Origin: Streptomyces sp. Y2F8-2
Lineage (GTDB): Bacteria; Actinomycetota; Actinomycetes; Streptomycetales; Streptomycetaceae
DNA: 64,000 nucleotides
Direction of reading: 5' to 3'
Assembly: GCF_014905555.1 (NCBI RefSeq)
Contig: NZ_BNGS01000006.1
Coordinates: 310,001 to 374,000 of the forward strand
Both the position numbers and the translations under genes were made by a program. Below, piece by piece: positions 48,796-56,810 of this stretch. The notes beneath the pieces were generated by a model, which worked only from the letters and a program-made list of their open reading frames with translations, did not search any database and had not been told where the DNA came from. Each line of letters starts with the position of its first letter. The first letter of the stretch is position 1.

Positions 48796-49752
48796 GTGAA
48801 CACGCCCAGCACCGCAGCCTCCGCCGCCTCTTCGGCGTCGACCCCCGCCTCGACCGCCCCCGTGGCGCCCGGCGGTCCTCGGCTGCGGGGTTCCCTCGGG
48901 CCCGTCGGCCTGGTGCTCGCCGGAGGCGTCTCGGTCCAGTTCGGCGGCGCGCTCGCGGTGAGCCTCATGCCGCGGGCCGGTGCGCTGGGGGTCGTCACCC
49001 TGCGACTGGTGGTGGCGGCGATCGTCCTGCTTCTGGTCTGCCGGCCCCGGCTGCGCGGGCATTCGCGCGCCGACTGGGGCACGGTCGTCGTCTTCGGCAT
49101 CACCATGGCCGCGATGAACGGCCTCTTCTATCAGGCCGTCGCCCGCATCCCGTTGGGCCCCGCCGTCACCCTGGAGGTCCTCGGCCCGCTGGCCCTCTCG
49201 GTGCTGGCCTCCCGCCGCGCGGTGAACGTGGTCTGGGCGGCCCTCGCCCTGGCCGGCGTGTTCCTGCTGGGCGGCGGAGGCTTCGGCGACCTGGACCCGG
49301 CGGGTGTCGCCTTCGCCCTGTCGGCGGGCGCGATGTGGGCGGCGTACATCGTCTTCAGCGCCCGTACCGGACGGCGCTTCCCGCAGGCCGACGGTCTGGC
49401 GCTCGCGATGGCGGTCGCGGCGGTGCTGTTCGTGCCGCTCGGGATCGCCGAGTCGGGCACGAGGCTGCTCGCACCGGTGACGATCGGACTCGGCGCGGCC
49501 GTGGCGATGCTCTCCTCGGTCCTGCCGTACACCCTGGAACTCCTCGCCCTGCGCCGCCTGCCCGCCTCCACCTTCGCGATCCTGATGAGCCTGGAGCCGG
49601 CCCTCGCGGCGACGGCGGGCTTCCTGATCCTCGGCCAGTCCCTGACCGCGACCCAGGCGGTGGCGATCACGTTGGTCATCGCGGCGAGCATGGGGGCGGT
49701 GCGGACGCAGGTGGGGCGGGGCAGGGTGAGGACGGCAGAGCCGGAAGCGTAG
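48796..49752 (+). CDS. EamA/RhaT-family drug/metabolite transporter
   Basis: 318 aa, ten membrane helices in two EamA repeats (residues about 40-165 and 180-300). Typical small residues and PxGPAxTLE-type motif (IPLGPAVTLEVLGPLALSV) and LPASTFAILMSLEPALAATAGFLILGQ in the second repeat. Exports amino acids or other metabolites; substrate unknown. GTG 48796 with GGAAGG upstream. Confidence 0.9.
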   Translation: MNTPSTAASAASSASTPASTAPVAPGGPRLRGSLGPVGLVLAGGVSVQFGGALAVSLMPRAGALGVVTLRLVVAAIVLLLVCRPRLRGHSRADWGTVVVFGITMAAMNGLFYQAVARIPLGPAVTLEVLGPLALSVLASRRAVNVVWAALALAGVFLLGGGGFGDLDPAGVAFALSAGAMWAAYIVFSARTGRRFPQADGLALAMAVAAVLFVPLGIAESGTRLLAPVTIGLGAAVAMLSSVLPYTLELLALRRLPASTFAILMSLEPALAATAGFLILGQSLTATQAVAITLVIAASMGAVRTQVGRGRVRTAEPEA

Positions 49753-50106
49753 GCTCCGGAGCGGTTGTCGGCAAAGACGGCGTCGCGGCACGGTGGCAGC
49801 GTCGCAGCACGGTGGCGGAGCAAGAGGCCACCGGGTCGTCACCATCTGCGCGAGTCGGCCGGGAGCACGAATGGTTTTTCAGCCGACAGGTTCCCTTCGC
49901 GGCTTGTGATCATGCCCACGCAGTATGCGCAGGTTCGAAGTGATCTTCGCTGCTAAAGTGCACTTTCGACTGATCAGCGCCTGACCACCTGCTGATCGGG
50001 TGCAAATGCGGGGGAAGAGAAGCATTTCGGGGAGCCGTTAAGTTTGGACGCCTACCGGCGTTTCCGCACGCCCTCTTCCCCCTTGGTACTGCAAGGGGAA
50101 GTCTAC
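49753..50106. other. Gene-free region upstream of a secreted-protein gene
   Basis: No gene supported. Contains the palindrome at 49955-49966 and a hairpin GATCAGC/GCTGATC (49972-49997). Lower GC content than the flanks from about 49890. The segment 49790-49870 translates to a GSSPSAR-like string reminiscent of reading through a tRNA gene, but no tRNA can be folded. Confidence 0.45.
49955..49966. promoter_or_regulatory. 12-bp palindrome
   Basis: AAAGTGCACTTT, perfect, about 140 bp before the secreted-protein start, in the presumed promoter region. Candidate regulator site. Confidence 0.45.
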
Positions 50107-50562
50107 GTGAAACCCATACGCATGCGCGTTGCCGCCGTGAGCGTGCTGGCCGCCATCGGCCTTGCCGCCGCAGCTCCGATGGCCACTGCCCAGGAGTTGC
50201 CGAAGGCCGCAGCCGCGTCCGCCCAGGAGGTCGGGGCAGCGGAGTCGCTGAAGGCCCTGCTGGACAGCAAGGACCCCGAGGTCCAGGCCTTCATGGCGAA
50301 CTTCAGCAGTGAGGAACTGGCCGCCTTCAAGCAGGCGGCCGAGACCAAGCCGGGCGATGGCATGGTCGGTTTGAAGGCCCCCAACTGGGGCCAGATCATG
50401 CGTGCCCTCAAGAAGATCGGCGGCTTTGCCAGGGCTGTGGCGGGCAAGTACGACGATTTCAAGCGGTGGGTCGACGACCGGCCGTGGTACATCAAGTACG
50501 CCATCAAGGCGGTTTCGCCCGGTCTGTCGCTCTACGACATCTGGTGGCACTTCCACCACTGA
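50107..50562 (+). CDS. Secreted small protein with cationic amphipathic segment
   Basis: 151 aa. Signal peptide of about 28 residues (MKPIRMRVAAVSVLAAIGLA, cleavage after ATA). Mature part: acidic/neutral helical stretch (ESLKALLDSKDPEVQAFMANFSSEELAAFK), then a Lys/Arg-rich, Trp-containing amphipathic stretch WGQIMRALKKIGGFARAVAG, and an aromatic end (RPWYIKYAIKAV, YDIWWHFHH). The arrangement (secretion signal, propeptide-like acidic half, cationic C-terminal half) recalls secreted bacteriocin precursors; family not recognised. GTG 50107 with AAGGGGAAG upstream; a longer ATG frame at 50044 would spoil the signal peptide. Confidence 0.8.
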   Translation: MKPIRMRVAAVSVLAAIGLAAAAPMATAQELPKAAAASAQEVGAAESLKALLDSKDPEVQAFMANFSSEELAAFKQAAETKPGDGMVGLKAPNWGQIMRALKKIGGFARAVAGKYDDFKRWVDDRPWYIKYAIKAVSPGLSLYDIWWHFHH

Positions 50563-50569
50563 GTCGCCT

Positions 50570-50607
50570 GCCCGTCCGGGCCGCCTGTACGGGCGGCCCG
50601 GACGGGC
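50570..50607 (+). terminator. 16-bp perfect hairpin terminator
   Basis: GCCCGTCCGGGCCGCC (50570-50585) and its complement 50592-50607, 6-nt loop, 8 bp after the stop codon of the secreted protein gene. Confidence 0.85.
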
Positions 50608-50731
50608 TCCACCGCGTTGCCACGATGCCTCTCAATTCCGTCCGGCGCACCGCTGATGGGCGTTTCCGTCGGTCTCGGCGTCGTGTCGGCGCTGTCGGCT
50701 CGAGAGGAATTGACACTCGAAGGGATTGACG

Positions 50732-51019
50732 ATGGAAAACGGCCAGGGCCAGGACGTCGAACCCAAAGTCACCGAGGGCACCTGGGGCATGCCCCTGATC
50801 GTTTTGATTCCGGTCGCCCTGATGCGCATCTTCACAGATCTTTCGACACCGTGGCTCGTCATGGCGTGGACGCTGTGGGGCCTTGCAGCGCTGCTGACGA
50901 TCGTCGGGTGGCTCCAGGTGGTCCGCTACGGCCCGCGGCAGGCGCGGGGTTGGTCCGCCTGCGTCCCGCTGCACTGCGCGCTGGCCTGGCTCGGGGCACA
51001 GCTCGTCCTTGCGGAATAG
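50732..51019 (+). CDS. Small membrane protein, three helices
   Basis: 95 aa. Helices at about 20-38 (GMPLIVLIPVALMRIFTDL), 43-65 (PWLVMAWTLWGLAALLTIVGWL) and 77-94 (ACVPLHCALAWLGAQLVL). No family recognised. ATG 50732 with GAAGGG 8 nt before; a TTG 6 nt upstream is in frame. It lies 170 bp after the secreted protein gene on the same strand, and its size and topology are like those of immunity proteins, but that is conjecture since a terminator intervenes. Confidence 0.65.
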   Translation: MENGQGQDVEPKVTEGTWGMPLIVLIPVALMRIFTDLSTPWLVMAWTLWGLAALLTIVGWLQVVRYGPRQARGWSACVPLHCALAWLGAQLVLAE

Positions 51020-51138
51020 GGCCCGTCGGGCCTGTCGGGAGCCTCGCCTCTGGGCATCGGGACGGACGGGCGAGCCGCCGCCCCACCGAGGAGCGCGGCG
51101 GCTCGCCTCGCACGCTGCAGGCCCTGCCCGCCTGGGTG

Positions 51139-51918
51139 TCACTCCCGCTCCGGCGTCGCTCCCCGTCCCTCCATCCGTCCGAACACCTCCAGCACCTCCG
51201 CGTCGCCCGCCCGGGCGTTGAGGAAGTAGTCCGCCCACTCGGCGATGTCCTCGTACGCCGACTCCCGGGTCAGGCGGGCGATGGCGGACGGAGTGTCGAA
51301 GAGCGTTCTGCGCAGGTCCACGCCGGGACCGAGCAGGCACCAGTGGGCGCCGGGGCGGCCGTAGGGCATGCCGACGCTGCCGGGGTTGACCACCTGGCGG
51401 CCGTGGGCGAGGCGGACGTACGGCATGTGGGTATGGCCGCACACCACCGTGCCGATCGTGTCCGGCAGCTTCTCCCACACCTGAGCCCAGCGGGTGAGGG
51501 GCGAGTCGACGAGGACGACCTCCTCGTCGTTCCTCGGCGTCGCGTGGCAGAACAGGACCTCGCCGAGGCCGCGCACCGGGAGTGTCACCGTCAGCGGCAG
51601 TCCGGCGAGGAAGTCGACCTGCTCGTCGCGGAGCCGGGACGCCGCGTAGGGGCCGATGGGGTCGGGGATCTCCGTCCGCTGTCCGCGGCGGTATTCGACG
51701 AGTTCCCGGTCCGCGTTCCCCGCGACCCAGACCACCCGCTCGCCCTCGCGCGCCAGCAGGTCCAGGACCTCGGCCGGCTGCGGACCCGCCGTGATGTCGC
51801 CCGTCACCACGACGCGGTCGGCCACGGCGACCTCCGGCTCCGCGAGTACCGCTTCCAGGGCGGGCAGTACGCCGTGGATGTCGGAGAGGACCGCCACCCG
51901 GTCCAGTACGTCGCTCAC
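51139..51918 (-). CDS. Metallophosphoesterase (calcineurin-like, YfcE/MJ0936 type)
   Basis: 259 aa. Two-metal site motifs in order: LSDIHGVLPALEAVL (D-x-H), VVTGDITAGP (GD), WVAGNADRELVE (GN-D), VLFCHATPRND (H) and VVCGHTHMPY (GHTH). It hydrolyses a phosphodiester or phosphomonoester with Mn/Fe/Zn; substrate unknown. GTG 51916-51918 overlaps the stop of the FAD-binding oxidoreductase gene by 4 bp, so the two are coupled. Confidence 0.92.
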   Translation of the reverse strand: MSDVLDRVAVLSDIHGVLPALEAVLAEPEVAVADRVVVTGDITAGPQPAEVLDLLAREGERVVWVAGNADRELVEYRRGQRTEIPDPIGPYAASRLRDEQVDFLAGLPLTVTLPVRGLGEVLFCHATPRNDEEVVLVDSPLTRWAQVWEKLPDTIGTVVCGHTHMPYVRLAHGRQVVNPGSVGMPYGRPGAHWCLLGPGVDLRRTLFDTPSAIARLTRESAYEDIAEWADYFLNARAGDAEVLEVFGRMEGRGATPERE

Positions 51919-54788
51919 TTACTCGTCCCTCTCCTTGTCGATGGCCTCTCCAGCCCTTCCGCCAGCACCTCCGCCAGGTGCCGTGCCCTGACGCCCGCCA
52001 GCTGCTGGAGCTGGGTGCGGCAGGAGTAGCCGTCCGCCAGGATCATCGCGTCCTCGGGTGCCGAGCGCACCGACGGGAGCAGTTGTTCCTCCGCGCAGGC
52101 CGTGGACACCTCGTAGTGGCCCTTCTCGAAGCCGAAGTCGCCCGCGAGGCCGCAGCAGCCGCCGGCGAGTTCGCCGGTCAGGCCCGCCGCCGTGCGCAAC
52201 CGGCGGTCGGCCGTGTCGCCCAGGACCGCGTGCTGGTGGCAGTGGGTCTGGCCGGCCACCGGGCGGTCGAGGTGGGGCGGTGTCCAGTCGGGGGCGTACC
52301 TCTCCAGAGCCTCCGCGAACGTCACCACCGCCGCCGCGAGGCGCTGCGCGCGTGGGTCGTCGTGCAGCAGCTCGGGGAGGTCCGTGCGCAGGGCGGCGGC
52401 GCAGCTCGGCTCGAGGACGACCACCGGGGCGCCGGCCGCCAGAACCGGTTCCATCAGGCCGAGGGTGCGGCGCATGACGGTGCGGGCGCGGTCCAGTTGG
52501 CCGGTGGAGACGTAGGTCAGGCCGCAGCAGACCCTGCGCCGACGGCCCGGGGGCAGGGCCACCCTGAGACCCGCCGCCTCCAGCACCCGTACCGCCGCGC
52601 GGCCCACCGACGGCGACAGGTGTTCCGTGAAGGTGTCCGGCCAGAGGGCGACCAGCGGGCCCGCCGTCCGGGGGCGTCCGCCGGTCGTCCGCCCCCACCA
52701 TCGGCTGAAGGTCTCCCGCGCCAGTCGGGGGAGGCGGCGCTCCGGCGCGATCCCGCCCAGGCGTTTCGCGAGCGCCGCCAAGGGGTCCACCGACGCGAGG
52801 GCGTTGACCAGCGGCGCCGTGCGGGTGCGGGCCACCGCCCGGAGCCACAGCGGCAGCCACCCCATCGCGTAGTGCGCGGCCGGGCGGCGGCGGTCCGCGT
52901 AGTGGTGGTGCAGGAACTCCGCCTTGTAGGTCGCCATGTCGACGCCGACCGGGCAGTCCGTGCGGCAGCCCTTGCAGGACAGGCACAGGTCGAGGGCGTC
53001 CCTGACCTCCGTCGAGCGCCAGCCGTCCGTCACCACCTCGCCCGCCAGCATCTCGTGCAGCAGCCGGGCGCGGCCCCGCGTGGAGTGCTCCTCCGCGCCC
53101 GTCGCCCGGAACGACGGGCACATCACCGAAGAGCCGGACACCGTCGTCGTACGGCACTTGGCGACGCCCACGCACCGGCGGACCGCCGCCGAGAAGTCGC
53201 CGCCGTCCGACGGATAGCCGAAGGCGACCTCGACCCGCTCGCGGGGCAGCACCGCGAACCTCAGGTTCTCGTCCAGGCGGTTCGGGCGGACCAGCATGCC
53301 CGGGTTGAGCAGGCCGTCCGGGTCCCACAGGTCCTTGGCGCGGGTGAAGAGGGCGACCAGATCGGGGCCGTACATCTTCGGCAGCAGCTCCGCGCGCGCC
53401 TGCCCGTCACCATGCTCCCCCGACAGCGAGCCGCCATGGGCGACGACCAGGTCCGCGAGGTCCTCGGAGAAGCGGCGGAAGCGGGCGACGCCCTCCTCGG
53501 TCAGCAGGTCGAAGTCGATCCGGACGTGGATGCAGCCGTCCCCGAAGTGGCCGTACGGTGTGCCGCGCAGGCCGTGGTCGGTCAGCAGGCGCCTGAAGTC
53601 GCGGAGATAGTCGCCGAGTCGGGCCGGGGGGACCGCGCAGTCCTCCCAGCCGGGCCAGGCTTCCCTGCCGTCGGGCATGCGGGTCGCCGTACCGGCGGCG
53701 TCCTCCCGCAGCCGCCACAGCGCGCGCTGTCCGGCGGGGTCGGTGACCACCGTGGCGTCCGTGACGTCCGCCGCCCGGACGACGGCCTCCGCACGCGCGC
53801 GTGCCTCCGCCTCATCCCCGCCGCCCACCTCCACGAACAGCCAGGCGCCGCCGCGCGGCAGCCCCGCCGACGGTGGTACGAGATCGGCGGCCATGCCCTC
53901 CACCGTCAGCGGGCCGAGCGGCAGCAGCCCGGCCGCCGCCTGGGCCGCCGCCGTCTCGTCCGCGTACCCCAGCACGGCGAGCGCACGCGCGCGGGGGGCC
54001 TCGACGAGGCGGACGACCGCCTCCGTCAGGACGCCCAGCGTGCCCTCGGAGCCGCAGAAGGAGCGGGCCACATCCGAGCCCTTCTCCGGCAGCAGCGCGT
54101 CCAGGGCGTAACCGGAGATACGGCGCGGGAGGGACGGGAAGCCCGTGCGCAGAAGCGCCAACTCCCCCTCGAGCAGCGTCCGCAGCCCCTCGGGGGCGCC
54201 CTTCCAGCCCGGCCCGAGGGTCAGCGCCTCGCCCCGCGCGGTGAGCACCGACAGGCCCCGTACGTTGTCCGCCGTCGTCCCCCAGGCCACCGAGTGCGAG
54301 CCGCACGCGTTGTTTCCGATCATTCCGCCCAGCGTGCAGCGGGCGTGGGTGGAGGGGTCCGGGCCGAAACGCAGGCCGTGCGGGAAGGCGGCCTCCTGGA
54401 GACGGTCGAGGACCAGGCCCGGCTGCACCACCGCCGTGTGCGCCTCGGGGTCCAGGGACACGATCCGGTTCATGTGGCGGGTGAAGTCGAGCACCACCCC
54501 CGTGCCCGTCGCCTGCCCGCCGATCGACGTGCCGCCGCCGCGGGCGACGACCGGCACACCGTGCGCCCGGCACACCGCCAGCGCCGCCGCCACGTCGTCC
54601 GCGTCCCGGGGCGCCACCACGCCGAGCGGGACGCGCCGGTAGTTCGACGCGTCCATGGTGTGCAGCGCCCGCGCGGTCGTGTCGAACTCGACCGCACCGC
54701 GCACCGCCGCGCGCAGCTCCCGACGCAGCGCACCGACGTCGGCACCGGCGCCCGCCGCCTGCTGCCCTCGCACCACAGGATCCGTCAT
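51915..54788 (-). CDS. FAD-binding and (Fe-S)-binding oxidoreductase, D-lactate/2-hydroxyacid dehydrogenase-like
   Basis: 957 aa. FAD-PCMH domain at 45-275 (PVVARGGGTSIGGQATGTG, CTLGGMIGNNACGSHSVAWG), FAD-oxidase C-terminal domain (YGHFGDGCIHVRIDF, GEHGDGQARAELLPKMYG), then a ferredoxin-like [4Fe-4S] motif CLSCKGCRTDCPVGVDM, and two CCG cysteine domains (RVCCGLTYVSTGQLD, GCCGLAGDFGFEKGHYE). This is the single-chain D-lactate or glycolate dehydrogenase type that passes electrons to quinone. ATG 54786-54788. Operon with the phosphoesterase. Confidence 0.92.
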   Translation of the reverse strand: MTDPVVRGQQAAGAGADVGALRRELRAAVRGAVEFDTTARALHTMDASNYRRVPLGVVAPRDADDVAAALAVCRAHGVPVVARGGGTSIGGQATGTGVVLDFTRHMNRIVSLDPEAHTAVVQPGLVLDRLQEAAFPHGLRFGPDPSTHARCTLGGMIGNNACGSHSVAWGTTADNVRGLSVLTARGEALTLGPGWKGAPEGLRTLLEGELALLRTGFPSLPRRISGYALDALLPEKGSDVARSFCGSEGTLGVLTEAVVRLVEAPRARALAVLGYADETAAAQAAAGLLPLGPLTVEGMAADLVPPSAGLPRGGAWLFVEVGGGDEAEARARAEAVVRAADVTDATVVTDPAGQRALWRLREDAAGTATRMPDGREAWPGWEDCAVPPARLGDYLRDFRRLLTDHGLRGTPYGHFGDGCIHVRIDFDLLTEEGVARFRRFSEDLADLVVAHGGSLSGEHGDGQARAELLPKMYGPDLVALFTRAKDLWDPDGLLNPGMLVRPNRLDENLRFAVLPRERVEVAFGYPSDGGDFSAAVRRCVGVAKCRTTTVSGSSVMCPSFRATGAEEHSTRGRARLLHEMLAGEVVTDGWRSTEVRDALDLCLSCKGCRTDCPVGVDMATYKAEFLHHHYADRRRPAAHYAMGWLPLWLRAVARTRTAPLVNALASVDPLAALAKRLGGIAPERRLPRLARETFSRWWGRTTGGRPRTAGPLVALWPDTFTEHLSPSVGRAAVRVLEAAGLRVALPPGRRRRVCCGLTYVSTGQLDRARTVMRRTLGLMEPVLAAGAPVVVLEPSCAAALRTDLPELLHDDPRAQRLAAAVVTFAEALERYAPDWTPPHLDRPVAGQTHCHQHAVLGDTADRRLRTAAGLTGELAGGCCGLAGDFGFEKGHYEVSTACAEEQLLPSVRSAPEDAMILADGYSCRTQLQQLAGVRARHLAEVLAEGLERPSTRRGTSK

Positions 54789-54918
54789 GCCACCAGCATG
54801 CCGTCCGCCACTGACAGTGACCGTCCCGGGGCACACCGGAGCCGTCAGGCAGGACGGTGGCGGCTGCGGTCGCCGAGTGGCGGCCCCTGCGGTCGCCGGG
54901 CTGTCGCGCGGCGATCAC

Positions 54919-55307
54919 ATGACCGCCGCCTCGCACGTGCTGATCCGCTTCGCGATGGAGGACGTCCCGGTGGGGGACAAGGTCGTCCCGGCGGGTGACG
55001 CGCTGATCGTGTCGTACGGGGCGATCGGGCGGGACGAGAAGGCGCACTGTTCGACCGCGGGCGTCTTCGACGTCACCCGGGAAACAAAGAACCGGCACAT
55101 CTCCTTCGGGCACGGTCCGCACGTGTGCCCCGGGGCGGCGCTGTCACGTCTGGAGGCGGGCGTGGCGCTTCCGGCGCTGTACGCCCGTTTCCCGGACCTG
55201 GACCGGACCTGGACCTGGACCTGACGGTGCCGGCGAGCGAGCCGCGCAACAAGCCGGTGGTGACGCAGAACGACCTGTTCGAGCTGCCGGTACGGCTCGG
55301 GGGCTGA
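54919..55307 (+). pseudogene. Cytochrome P450 C-terminal fragment, frameshifted
   Basis: Frame A (54919 to about 55200): VLIRFAMEDVPVGDKVVPAG, GDALIVSYGAIGRDEKAH, then RHISFGHGPHVCPGAALSRLEAGVALPALYARFPDL, including the heme ligand motif FGHGPHVCPGA. Frame B (about 55215-55307) continues with DLTVPASEPRNKPVV, NDLFELPVRLGG. The first three quarters of a P450 (I-helix, ExxR) are missing and the frames are split by a GGACCT run (55194-55221), so this is a decayed remnant. A dispersed repeat follows directly. Confidence 0.88.
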
Positions 55308-55319
55308 GGCAGGGGGTCG

Positions 55320-55403
55320 TCGCCCCCGCCGCCCCTACCCGTCCCGTCCCTGGGGGCTGCGCCCCCAGACCCCCGCTTCGGCCTGACGGCCTCGTCCTCG
55401 AAC
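55320..55403. repeat. 84-bp dispersed repeat, copy B
   Basis: 83 of 84 bases identical to 4756-4839. It directly follows the P450 remnant. Its GGGGGCTGCGCCCCC hairpin could end transcription into the remnant's flank. Confidence 0.8.
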
Positions 55404-55620
55404 GCCGGACGGGCTGAATATCGCTCACCGGCGTTGACACTGCAGCCCTCCGGCGGAAATTCAACGGGCCCGGGGCGGAGTCCCGGTGGGGTCGGTGGGG
55501 CGGCGCCCCTGGGGTGGGCGGGTAGAGGTGGCGGGGGCGCGGTCAACCCGGCGGCGACACCCCGTCTCAGCCGACGGACCACGTTTCGCCCAGGTTTCCT
55601 CCAGCGGCTACGCTCCGTCC
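55404..55620 (+). promoter_or_regulatory. Upstream region of serC with leaderless -10
   Basis: TACGCT at 55609-55614 lies exactly 6 nt before the GTG at 55621, with a possible TTCGCC -35 at 55585-55590. A TTGACA at 55434-55439 may mark an additional promoter. No gene is supported here. Confidence 0.45.
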
Positions 55621-56739
55621 GTGGCTGATATCCAGATTCCTGACGACATCAAGCCCGCCGATGGTCGTTTCGGCGCGGGTCCCTCCAAGGTGCGGGTCGA
55701 GGCGCTGGACGCCCTCGCCGCCACGGGTAGTTCCCTGCTCGGCACGTCCCACCGCCAGGCCCCGGTCAAGAACCTGGTCGGCCAGGTGCGCGAGGGTATC
55801 CGTGAGTTGTTCCAGCTCCCCGACGGCTACGAGGTGATCCTCGGCAACGGCGGGTCCACCGCGTTCTGGGACATCGCGACCCACGGCCTGATCGAGAACA
55901 AGTCGCAGCACCTCAGCTTCGGCGAGTTCTCCTCGAAGTTCGCCAAGGCCGCGGGGCTCGCCCCCTGGCTCGCCGAGCCCACCGTCGTCGCCGCCGACCC
56001 CGGCACCCACCCCGAGCCGCAGGCCGAGGCGGGCGTCGACGTCTACGCGTTCACGCACAACGAGACGTCGACCGGTGTCGCCATGCCGATCAAGCGCGTC
56101 GAGGGTGCCGACGAAGGCGCGCTGGTCCTCGTGGACGCCACCTCCGGCGCCGGCGGCCTCCCGGTCGACATCGCCGAGACCGACGTCTACTACTTCGCCC
56201 CGCAGAAGTCCTTCGCCTCCGACGGCGGCCTGTGGATCGGCGTCTTCTCCCCGGCCGCGATCGAGCGCGCCGAGCGCATCCACGCCTCCGGCCGCCACAT
56301 CCCGGAGTTCTTCAGCCTCCCCACGGCGATCGACAACTCCCGCAAGAACCAGACGTACAACACCCCGGCCCTCGCCACCCTGTTCCTGCTCAACCAGCAG
56401 CTGGAGTGGATCAACGGCCAGGGCGGCCTGGACTGGGCGGTCCGCCGCACCGCCACCTCGGCGCGCACGCTGTACGGCTGGGCCGAGGACGTCAAGTTCG
56501 CGACCCCGTTCGTCACCGACCCGGCCAAGCGCTCCCAGGTGATCGGCACGATCGACTTCTCGGACGAGATCGACGCCGCCGCCGTCGCCAAGGTGCTGCG
56601 CGCCAACGGCATCGTCGACACCGAGCCGTACCGCAAGCTCGGCCGCAACCAGCTCCGCATCGCGATGTTCCCGGCGATCGATCCGGCGGACATCGAGGCA
56701 CTGACGAAGTGCGTCGACTACGTGATCGAGAAGCTGTAG
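55621..56739 (+). CDS. serC: Phosphoserine aminotransferase
   Basis: 372 aa, the actinobacterial type. PLP lysine Lys196 in YYFAPQKSFASDGG; other conserved parts RFGAGPSKVR, LLGTSHRQAPVKNL, LGNGGSTAFWD, FTHNETSTGVAMP. It converts 3-phosphohydroxypyruvate to phosphoserine (serine biosynthesis) and can serve pyridoxal synthesis. GTG 55621; longer frames upstream are not conserved. Followed by a terminator and the convergent propeller protein gene. Confidence 0.95.
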   Translation: MADIQIPDDIKPADGRFGAGPSKVRVEALDALAATGSSLLGTSHRQAPVKNLVGQVREGIRELFQLPDGYEVILGNGGSTAFWDIATHGLIENKSQHLSFGEFSSKFAKAAGLAPWLAEPTVVAADPGTHPEPQAEAGVDVYAFTHNETSTGVAMPIKRVEGADEGALVLVDATSGAGGLPVDIAETDVYYFAPQKSFASDGGLWIGVFSPAAIERAERIHASGRHIPEFFSLPTAIDNSRKNQTYNTPALATLFLLNQQLEWINGQGGLDWAVRRTATSARTLYGWAEDVKFATPFVTDPAKRSQVIGTIDFSDEIDAAAVAKVLRANGIVDTEPYRKLGRNQLRIAMFPAIDPADIEALTKCVDYVIEKL

Positions 56740-56769
56740 GGCCCGGCCGACTTCATCGCGCACGACGAC

Positions 56770-56800
56770 AAGGGGCGTCCGGTGTCACCGGGCGCCCCTT
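56770..56800. terminator. Bidirectional terminator
   Basis: AAGGGGCG (56770-56777) pairs with CGCCCCTT (56793-56800), with most of the inner TCCGG/CCGGG also pairing. Located between the convergent stops of serC and the propeller protein gene. Confidence 0.75.
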
Positions 56801-56810
56801 CCGTCCTTCT

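Noticed and set aside
48796..49752. ABC exporter and EamA gene as one operon
   Set aside because: 120-bp gap with its own palindrome and RBS; independent transcription is more likely.
49780..49900. tRNA gene suggested by a GSSPSAR-like translation
   Set aside because: No cloverleaf, T-loop GGTTCRA or acceptor stem can be built.
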